Positions 43,098-50,335 of a stretch of DNA of 52,706 nucleotides are shown here, piece by piece. The stretch is from Patescibacteria group bacterium (lineage in GTDB: Bacteria > Patescibacteriota > Patescibacteriia > Veblenbacterales > UBA10138). The notes under the pieces are model-generated. The model made no database searches. It saw nothing but the letters and a program-made list of their open reading frames with translations, and had not been told where the DNA came from. Position 1 is the stretch's first letter, and each line of letters opens with the position of its first letter. The position numbers and the translations under genes were made by a program. Where the stretch lies: NCBI GenBank assembly GCA_018817715.1, contig JAHITT010000001.1:173781-226486 (forward strand). The letters are read 5' to 3'.

Positions 43098-44432
43098 TCA
43101 GGATTTAGGGTTTAGTATTTTTCTAATCTCCTCTCTCACCACCTGCCTATCATCCCAAGGTATTTTTTTATTATTAGCCACACATAACCATTGTTCCGAA
43201 CCCTTACCAGTAATAACTACTATCTCCCCGGCCTTAGCTATTTGTAAGGCTTTTTTTATAGCCTGACGTCGATCTGGCTCAATAAATAAATCTACACCTT
43301 CTTTTTTGCCAACATCCAAAACACCAACCGCTACCTGTTTCATAATACTTACTGGTTCCTCGTCATAAGGATCCTCATTTGTTACCAAAACCACTTTAGC
43401 ATATTGACCAGCTAACTTACCCAAAGGCTCTCGCCTAGCTTTATCCCGACCACCACCACAAGAACCCAGCACTGCTACTAACTCACTAAAACCACCTAGT
43501 AATTTATAAATTTGCTCCAAAGATTCAACAGTATGGGCATAATCCACCACAACTTTAAAATCTTGCCCCTCGTTTATAAATTCCAGCCTGCCCGGCGTAC
43601 CACTATAAGTAGTTAAAACATTTAAAACCTTTGGCAAGGGGAAATTAAGAACCTGCCCAACCAAAGCCGCGGCTAAAATATTATAAGCATTAAACTGACC
43701 ACCCACTAAAAATTCATAATCTATTGAATCTATATTTATTTTTAATTTATCCAAACCAACTTCTTCAAATTTAGCTATTTGATTATTAGTTGCTAAACTA
43801 CTCGTTTTGTTATTAAAACTATAACCATAACGCTCGGCCACAGGAAAACTTAAAAAATAATCAGCTGACTTATCATCTAAATTAATAACACTGGCTGGTT
43901 TAACCAAACCTAAAGGACTGACTAATGGCTTTTTTATTTTAGATAAATAAGCAAACAACCTACCTTTGGCTGATTTATAATTATCAAAACTGCCATGAGC
44001 TTCAATATGCTCCGGAGTTAAATTGGTAAACACGCCAACTACATAAGGCAAGCCGGCTTGCCTAAACTGTGCCAAACCCTCGGACGAAGTTTCCATTACC
44101 AAATACCGACAATCTTCCTTAACCATTTGCCTAAGTAGTTGTTGCAACTTTAGCCTGCCTGGCATAGTCATTTTTAAATCATTAGGCCAGGCGGTAGAAC
44201 CTATAGCCATTTGGGCTGTGGAAATTAAACCAGTCTTATAGCCCATATTTTGCAAAGCATACCAAATCATATTACTAACTGTGCTTTTACCTTTGGTACC
44301 GGTTACACCAATTACCACTAAATGCCTGGCTGGCAAACCATAAAACAAAGCTACTAACCAGGACATAACAAAATGATAAACCCGGAGCGCTGGGCGCGGT
44401 ATTAATTTTCTAACAAACGACTTGATTCCCAT
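43098..44432 (-). CDS. MurE-like Mur ligase (UDP-MurNAc-tripeptide synthetase family)
   Basis: 444 residues. ATP-binding GVTGTKGKSTVSNM (near 43-56), METSSEGLAQ and the TNLTPEHIEAHGSFDNYKSAKGRLF block give the central Mur domain with its carbamylated-Lys region. The C-terminal domain has VVDYAHTVESLEQIY, LGSCGGGRDKARR and NEDPYDEEP at the place where MurE has DNPR. MurE adds the third amino acid (Lys or mDAP) to the peptidoglycan stem; absence of a clean DNPR means neither should be assumed. The N-terminal substrate domain is reduced to about 35 residues, so the protein is shorter than usual MurE and could act on another UDP-linked substrate. Confidence 0.8.
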   Translation of the reverse strand: MGIKSFVRKLIPRPALRVYHFVMSWLVALFYGLPARHLVVIGVTGTKGKSTVSNMIWYALQNMGYKTGLISTAQMAIGSTAWPNDLKMTMPGRLKLQQLLRQMVKEDCRYLVMETSSEGLAQFRQAGLPYVVGVFTNLTPEHIEAHGSFDNYKSAKGRLFAYLSKIKKPLVSPLGLVKPASVINLDDKSADYFLSFPVAERYGYSFNNKTSSLATNNQIAKFEEVGLDKLKINIDSIDYEFLVGGQFNAYNILAAALVGQVLNFPLPKVLNVLTTYSGTPGRLEFINEGQDFKVVVDYAHTVESLEQIYKLLGGFSELVAVLGSCGGGRDKARREPLGKLAGQYAKVVLVTNEDPYDEEPVSIMKQVAVGVLDVGKKEGVDLFIEPDRRQAIKKALQIAKAGEIVVITGKGSEQWLCVANNKKIPWDDRQVVREEIRKILNPKS

Positions 44433-44542
44433 GTAATTTATTATACCCTTTATTTAATTAATAAAAAATCCCTTCAAAATATTTAAAATTATATTCCCTT
44501 TCATTTCTAATCTTATATATTTTTGTGGTTTTCTTACTTTTT

Positions 44543-44590
44543 TATCTTGCGGGGAAAAGTGTCCACGTGGACATAAATCCCCGCAAGATA
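44543..44590. repeat. left palindrome of the PaaX/Cas2-like cassette
   Basis: 13-bp outer arms TATCTTGCGGGGA (44543-44555) / TCCCCGCAAGATA (44578-44590), a small internal loop, and a perfect inner palindrome TGTCCACGTGGACA (44560-44573). 27 nt of its left part are identical to the right palindrome at 45232. Located 43 nt before the cassette gene. Confidence 0.9.
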
Positions 44591-44621
44591 TTGAACTCTT
44601 TTATATATTAAAAAAATTTAT

Positions 44622-44627
44622 TATACT
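44622..44627 (+). promoter_or_regulatory. -10-like box giving a possibly leaderless transcript
   Basis: TATACT ends 6 nt before the ATG at 44634. No Shine-Dalgarno and no good -35 are seen, so if used it would start transcription at or near the first codon. Confidence 0.35.
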
Positions 44628-44633
44628 ATATTC

Positions 44634-45197
44634 ATGACCAAGGAGGGGTCTAAATTAAATTTAACTACAGTATTATTAAACCTGATAGCTTTGGCTGGCC
44701 AGGCCGGTTTTAATTATATTAATTTTTTTTATGACATTAAACGTTACGGATATTTACGCACCCTTCCTTCAGGTGCTGACTATGTGGCTGAAATTAAACA
44801 ATTCCAAAAAGAAAGACAGTTAAAGGAAACTTTAAGACAACTCCAAAGATCCAAATATATTAAAAGCCAAAAAATCGGTAAAAATTTGATTTATAAAATA
44901 TCGGACAAAGGACTTTTTAAATTACTGACTTGCCAATTAAATCAAGCCCCCAAAATGGCAAAGAATTACACTATTGTTATATTCGACATACCAAAAACAC
45001 AAAATCCCGCTCGTCGACACCTCCGCTGGCTACTCAGGAGGGGTGGTTTTAAAATGCTACAACAAAGTGTTTGGCTAAGCCAAAAAGACAATTATAACCT
45101 GCTTAAAAAATTTATTAAAGAAAATAACCTAGATTCCTGGGTTAATATATTATACGCTGACAAAATACTAAACCTACCTAAAAGTATTTATAAATAA
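44634..45197 (+). CDS. PaaX-like winged-helix protein with a Cas2-like C-terminal domain
   Basis: 187 residues in two parts. Residues about 10-100 form a helical DNA-binding region ending in a winged-helix-like stretch (KETLRQLQRSKYIKSQKIGKNLIYKISDKGLFKLL). Residues about 111-180 have the Cas2/PaaX-C ferredoxin-like pattern: NYTIVIFDIP with Asp118 at the Cas2 catalytic position, RRHLRWLLRRGGFKMLQQSVWLS, and a final strand SWVNILYADKI. PaaX proteins repress catabolic genes; Cas2 is the scaffold/nuclease of CRISPR adaptation. No cas1, CRISPR array or catabolic operon is present. The gene is alone between two related large palindromes (44543-44590 and 45232-45271), which may be its binding sites or the ends of a mobile unit. 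Confidence 0.75.
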   Translation: MTKEGSKLNLTTVLLNLIALAGQAGFNYINFFYDIKRYGYLRTLPSGADYVAEIKQFQKERQLKETLRQLQRSKYIKSQKIGKNLIYKISDKGLFKLLTCQLNQAPKMAKNYTIVIFDIPKTQNPARRHLRWLLRRGGFKMLQQSVWLSQKDNYNLLKKFIKENNLDSWVNILYADKILNLPKSIYK

Positions 45198-45231
45198 AGC
45201 GAGTAAAAAATACAATCTATGTTTTATTACT

Positions 45232-45271
45232 TTGCGGGGAAAAGTGTCCACGTGGACACTTTTCCCCGCAA
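45232..45271. repeat. right palindrome of the PaaX/Cas2-like cassette (perfect, 40 bp)
   Basis: 40-bp perfect palindrome centred at 45251/45252: outer TTGCGGGGAAAA / TTTTCCCCGCAA, core GTGTCCACGTGGACAC. It begins 34 nt after the stop of the cassette gene and lies 29 nt before the convergent surface-protein stop. Confidence 0.93.
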
Positions 45272-45300
45272 GCTGAATTATCAAAAAAATCTCAACAATA

Positions 45301-48300
45301 CTAAAACCTAACAGCGCTGGCTTCCTGCATAACTTGCTTTACCTGCTCGGCGGTTAAACCATAATTATATACCCTAAAATCATCAATTTTACCTTGCAAA
45401 TAATACCAAGCCAAACCTATTCTCCATTGATAGCCGCTTATTAAATGATCGCTCCACCAATCCCCAGAATTTGTACCAGTTACAGTAACTTCCTTACCAT
45501 TTATGTATAATTTAACCCCTACGCCATCCTGCACCCAAGCAATATGAAGCCATTGATTAGTAAACGTCCCTAAATTATCTAAATCATAATTTAGATTAAC
45601 CTTAGCCACATCATCGTCTTCTATAACCAAATCAATAACATTTCCAGAACTTATATAACTCCTAATATAATCCGCAGTACTATTTTCATAAAAATGAAAA
45701 AGCCCATGATTTCTATCCGAAGCGGCTAAATTCAACCAATAACTAAATGTACCTGTTTTTGATTTAAGGGTTAAAGCGTTTGAAGCTATTATTTGATCAT
45801 CTGTCCCATCAAAATTTAAACTTTTACCAAATTTACCACTTGCTCCATTAGACCAAGCTTGAGCCACAGTAGTTTGTGTGCCGGTTGCCCCAATAGTAAT
45901 TGTTCCATTATTACCATTACCGCTGAAATCGCGGGCTGTTGTGCCATCACCTTCGTCCAAAGCCCAGTGCCCCACTGGCTTACCGCGATTATAATCATAA
46001 GATACTTGCGCTTGATTGCGAGCGTAGTTATAAATTTTTACATCATCAACTAAACCATCAAAAGGGAAACTCCCTGCCCGACTACCAATATAACGAACAG
46101 CGGCTGTAGCATCACCAGGGTAAGTACTGCTAGCCACTAAATTACCGTTTAAATATAAATTCTGATAATTACCAGTTTCACTGAATACTCCTTCAACGTG
46201 CTGCCAATTAGTATTATTAGCGCTACCAGTAGAAACAACTGCATTGTTAACATAAAACTGTAGAGTATTATTGTTATAACAAACTTCAAACTGAGAACCA
46301 TTATCAGTAAAAATCATCTGATAGGTTGGCGTAGAAGTACGTCGCTTAAACCAAACAGAAATTGTTCCTTCGGTTAAGGTACCTAAAGTATTACCTACAT
46401 TTATATAATCATTACTACCGTCAAAACTTACAGCCGAGCCGTATTTACCCGGCTTCCAAGTTGGGCCATTAATTAAAGTTCCTGTACCACCACTACCACT
46501 ACTATCTACGGCGCTGGTACCGGTATTATCGTCCATTTTCCACCAAGCCACTGGTGCATTGCCTGTACTCCCTGATTCTACCCCGCTACCTAAAGCTATA
46601 GCAGAACCTTGATTATAATCTCGAACAACATCGGCATCGGTTAGAGCATATGTATACATTTTTACATCATCAATCAAACCGGAAAAAAAGTTAGTTGTGT
46701 TACGGGCGCCAATATTTGAATTTGTTAAAATACCATTACCTAAAGCACCTGATGGTGAATTATTAGTATTGTCTAATTTACCATCTAAATAAACCCTTAG
46801 TTGGTTTCCGTAGTCCAGAACACAAGCTGTGTGATGCCAATTTGTATCAGTAATGGTTGTATTAGAATCAACAGATGGTGAAACTGTTCCATTCCAATAT
46901 TCACATCTAATTTTATTATCAGCTTTAATATAAATAGTACTTTCGTCTCCGTCACTATCCACCACATATTCCACCACACCAGTCCTTGTTCTTTTAAACC
47001 AAGTAGAAATTGTTAGTTGGCTAGGCACAGTATTGCCAAGCGGTTGAGATATATTAACTTTAGTTGTTGTTCCATTAAAACTTATAGCCTTGCTAATTTT
47101 TCCACTGGTAGTCCAAGTACCACCAGTTATTGTGCCATTGGGTCCGCCTACAACATTATTATAAGCAGTTGTGCCTTGGCCCTCATCAAACCGCCACCAA
47201 TTAACTGGCCCACCAATACCTGTTCCCATATCTTCTTGAATTTGTTTTGGCGTGCGAACGTAGTTGTAAATTTTTACTTCATCTATTTTACCCTGAAAAT
47301 CTTCACTGCTACGGCTAATTGCTAAACCAGCAGCAGCTGTAAAACTTCCAGATTTACTTCCCGAAGCTACCTGTATTCCATCCACATATAATCTGGAAGT
47401 TGCTCCGTCATAAGTACCAGTAACATAATGCCAGGCATCATTAATATTAGTAGCATAAGCTAGCATAGTTACGGGGCTGTTACACTGGCTACCAAAATTT
47501 AATTGGTTATTACTAAAACCAAATAAAATATCAGCACAACCACCAGCTACAATATCATCCCAGTTACTACTGGCGGTATGGTATACCCAAGCACTAACTG
47601 TTAAAGCGCTACCATATTTACCTGTCATGGCTGGCAAGGCAACATATTTGTTAGTACCAGTAAAATCCAAAGCGCTACCGTGTTTACCCGGCTTCCAAGT
47701 TGGTGAACCACTAAAAGAAGTGCTATTAAAACCATTGCCACTGGAATCGTAAGCGGTGCTACCAGTATTCTCATCAAACTTCCAATACCCCACCGGCCCC
47801 GGCGCCCAAGAATATAAATCCGCTACTTCTTGGCCGGACAAAGCACGGTTGTAAACACGAACATCGTCCATTGAACCATTATTAAAAAACGAAGATGCAC
47901 CAGTATGCGAACCTATATAACATTTACCTGTGGCAACATTCATTGTTATATTCTGTTGATTTTTTAGCTCACCGTTAACATAAACATAACTAATTCCATC
48001 TTTGTGAACTAAAACAACATGATACCAATTGCCAGTAGAAATAGTGTTAGTAAAAGTAACCAATGGACTTGAATAAGCAGAATGAAATAAATTGCCACCA
48101 CTGGTAATACCAAAACCACTTTGTTGGCCTGTGACATTATCACCAACACTAAAAATATAATTATAACTATTGGTAAAAGAGGTTCCTTTAACCCAAGCTG
48201 AAAAAGTATGAGAATTAGAACCAAAAATAAAGTTAGAGCTTGTGCCGCATGATATATAATCATCAGTACCATCCAATAAAGCACCCTTACCATATTTAGC

Positions 48301-50151
48301 TGTGCTAGTAGTCATACCACCATTAGCTGTACCATTGTTGCCATTACCACTAGAATCAACAACTTCACCAGCTGTACCATTCCAACTTGCCTCGTCCATT
48401 TTCCAGTAACCAACCAAACCGTCGGCTAACCATTTTTGTGACTTACCACCCAGCACGGCCGAGGCACCCGCGCTGGCGCCGCTGCCGGCTAAACCGGCTG
48501 TATAATCCTGTTTTATTTGTGTTTCATTGCGACCGTAATTGTAAAATTTTACCTCGTCTATAAAACCGTTTAAAGCTCGACCATAACCAGCGCTTTCCAT
48601 GCCAATATTAAGTGCATTACCGTTGGTAGTAATAGTACCGGTAGCGGCGTAAGTTTTATCTAAAACACCGTTTAAGTACCACTTGATATTGCTACCGTCC
48701 CAAGTGATGGCCACGTGTGTCCACTGATTCAAAGGAATAGCGGTATTGGAATCCCTATGATTAGCATCTACCCCGTAAAAAAACGAAGCTAGTTTACCTG
48801 TACCAGCCGTAACCGACATATAATAAGCTGAGGCTTTTATGGTAATAGCGCCCCGATCGGTATTAGCGCCGCCCATGGTGTAACTGTTTAATTTTACCCA
48901 GGCTGACATAGTTATACCGTTGGTAAAATCTATTTGATTGGCATCGGGCACGGAAACATAATCATTGGTGCCATCAAAACTAAAACAGCGTCCGCTAATA
49001 CATTGATCTTGATTCAACCAGGTAGCACCGTTTATTGAAGCATTGTTCAAATAAGTAGTACTGTCGGCTGTAGAAGTGCCATAACCTTCGTCAAATCGCC
49101 AGTAGCCTACCGGCCCCTCCCCTTTTTCCTCGCTGCCTAAAGTGCCGATTGTCGGCTCGGTAGCGGTATATTTTCTTAAACGAACATTATCATATTGAAC
49201 AACAGTCTGATACTGTCCTAAAGCAATACTTAAATCGGATAAAGGACTTAAACTGCCAGAGGATGTACCTGAACCTATAGAAGCATCATTGATAAAAAAA
49301 GTATTATTACTTCCATTAACTTGGGTTTTTAAATTATACCAAGTATCAGCCGACATATTATTAGCACCTATATTTGTATTGCCAGTCCAAGATCCACTAT
49401 ATTCTTGAAAATTAGTAGTCGCGGTGCCACTAGTCCAAAATCGCGATAAATATCCATTGGAAATACGATATCTTTGATAAACTTGCAAACGACCGCTACC
49501 ACCCGAAGAAAATTTTCCTCTAAACTCCATAATATAACCACTGGCATCGGAAAGGTTTGAAAGATTGGCATATAACGGTGTGGCATCACAAGTAGGACTC
49601 GCCCCAATCTGCATAACTCCAGACGAAATAGTAGCCGCACAACCAGAATGATTAGTCCACTTGCTTGAATCCACTACTGAACCAGAAAAATCATCAAAAA
49701 AAGTAAACACCTCACTGCCTTTTTGAGCATTAGTGGCTTGCGGGTTACCATAATAGGTAAAAATATTAGTAGTACCATTGGGTAACGAAGCAACTTTTGT
49801 CCAAACTTTGGTAGCGGCATTATTACAACCGGGATTATTTTCTTCTAGCCAATATGGCAATACCTGCCCTTGATAATCCGTAATTCTTAAATCATCGCAA
49901 TCGGCCTGCATTTTGCCAGCGCTTATTAAAGAAGCTGTATCCAAAGTAAAAGCCACTTGATAATCGGTTAAAGTACTACCCCCGTTAGTTATGGGGATTA
50001 ATTTACGATAATGCCAACCTTCGTTCCACCAGGCCGAAGCCTCCCCCACGTCGCGGCTAAAAAAGAAATAACCTAAAAATCCGCTAATTATTACAAAAAT
50101 AATTAAAGTGATTATAACAGGTTTCTTTTTAGGGAGATGTTGGAGGAACAT
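45301..50151 (-). CDS. giant membrane-anchored DUF2341/LamG repeat surface protein
   Basis: 1616 residues. One N-terminal membrane helix (PVIITLIIFVIISGFLGYFFF, about 11-31) leads to a DUF2341 domain (WWNEGWHYRKLIPITNGG ... IFTYYGNPQATNAQ, about 41-140) and a concanavalin-like module (about 150-335). Six LamG/jelly-roll repeats follow, each opening with a G-(P/L)-V-x-(Y/W/H)-W motif and an acidic tip, near 346, 578, 788, 982, 1199 and 1391. Most contain a SFDG(T/S)(N)DY-like strand and close with a DDV(K)-YNY motif. LamG domains bind sugars and surface ligands, so host attachment is a fair guess. No C-terminal anchor is visible. It is downstream of another surface protein on the same strand, after a repeat-rich gap. 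Confidence 0.88.
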   Translation of the reverse strand: MFLQHLPKKKPVIITLIIFVIISGFLGYFFFSRDVGEASAWWNEGWHYRKLIPITNGGSTLTDYQVAFTLDTASLISAGKMQADCDDLRITDYQGQVLPYWLEENNPGCNNAATKVWTKVASLPNGTTNIFTYYGNPQATNAQKGSEVFTFFDDFSGSVVDSSKWTNHSGCAATISSGVMQIGASPTCDATPLYANLSNLSDASGYIMEFRGKFSSGGSGRLQVYQRYRISNGYLSRFWTSGTATTNFQEYSGSWTGNTNIGANNMSADTWYNLKTQVNGSNNTFFINDASIGSGTSSGSLSPLSDLSIALGQYQTVVQYDNVRLRKYTATEPTIGTLGSEEKGEGPVGYWRFDEGYGTSTADSTTYLNNASINGATWLNQDQCISGRCFSFDGTNDYVSVPDANQIDFTNGITMSAWVKLNSYTMGGANTDRGAITIKASAYYMSVTAGTGKLASFFYGVDANHRDSNTAIPLNQWTHVAITWDGSNIKWYLNGVLDKTYAATGTITTNGNALNIGMESAGYGRALNGFIDEVKFYNYGRNETQIKQDYTAGLAGSGASAGASAVLGGKSQKWLADGLVGYWKMDEASWNGTAGEVVDSSGNGNNGTANGGMTTSTAKYGKGALLDGTDDYISCGTSSNFIFGSNSHTFSAWVKGTSFTNSYNYIFSVGDNVTGQQSGFGITSGGNLFHSAYSSPLVTFTNTISTGNWYHVVLVHKDGISYVYVNGELKNQQNITMNVATGKCYIGSHTGASSFFNNGSMDDVRVYNRALSGQEVADLYSWAPGPVGYWKFDENTGSTAYDSSGNGFNSTSFSGSPTWKPGKHGSALDFTGTNKYVALPAMTGKYGSALTVSAWVYHTASSNWDDIVAGGCADILFGFSNNQLNFGSQCNSPVTMLAYATNINDAWHYVTGTYDGATSRLYVDGIQVASGSKSGSFTAAAGLAISRSSEDFQGKIDEVKIYNYVRTPKQIQEDMGTGIGGPVNWWRFDEGQGTTAYNNVVGGPNGTITGGTWTTSGKISKAISFNGTTTKVNISQPLGNTVPSQLTISTWFKRTRTGVVEYVVDSDGDESTIYIKADNKIRCEYWNGTVSPSVDSNTTITDTNWHHTACVLDYGNQLRVYLDGKLDNTNNSPSGALGNGILTNSNIGARNTTNFFSGLIDDVKMYTYALTDADVVRDYNQGSAIALGSGVESGSTGNAPVAWWKMDDNTGTSAVDSSGSGGTGTLINGPTWKPGKYGSAVSFDGSNDYINVGNTLGTLTEGTISVWFKRRTSTPTYQMIFTDNGSQFEVCYNNNTLQFYVNNAVVSTGSANNTNWQHVEGVFSETGNYQNLYLNGNLVASSTYPGDATAAVRYIGSRAGSFPFDGLVDDVKIYNYARNQAQVSYDYNRGKPVGHWALDEGDGTTARDFSGNGNNGTITIGATGTQTTVAQAWSNGASGKFGKSLNFDGTDDQIIASNALTLKSKTGTFSYWLNLAASDRNHGLFHFYENSTADYIRSYISSGNVIDLVIEDDDVAKVNLNYDLDNLGTFTNQWLHIAWVQDGVGVKLYINGKEVTVTGTNSGDWWSDHLISGYQWRIGLAWYYLQGKIDDFRVYNYGLTAEQVKQVMQEASAVRF

Positions 50152-50335
50152 AAACTGGGATTATTAACCCCCTCCTACCTCCCCCTTTAAAAAGGGGGAG
50201 AAAATATAGTGTCAGTCTTTAAAAAATTGGAGGAGAATAGTGGGGGTAATTATTAAAGATTTTTTCTTGGGTAATTTGGTCAAAAACATACTAAGCAATT
50301 TCTAATTTCAAATCAATTTATAATTAATAAATGAA
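50152..50335. repeat. gap with an 'AACCCCCTCC...AAGGGGGAG' repeat
   Basis: 50163-50206 reads TTATTAACCCCCTCC, then a hairpin CTCCCCCTTT-AAA-AAGGGGGAG. It is related to 6117-6173 and to 50746-50795 inside the neighbouring CDS. A degenerate second unit (TTGGAGGAGAATAGTGGGGG) lies at 50225-50249. No gene. Confidence 0.7.

Noticed and set aside
44634-45197. CRISPR-Cas adaptation module
   Set aside because: No cas1, no other cas gene and no repeat-spacer array is present in the window; the Cas2-like half is fused to a winged-helix part as in PaaX.
45232-45271. Ordinary transcription terminator for the Cas2-like gene
   Set aside because: The palindrome would fold strongly, but its related copy lies upstream of the gene and no T-run follows, so a simple terminator does not explain both.
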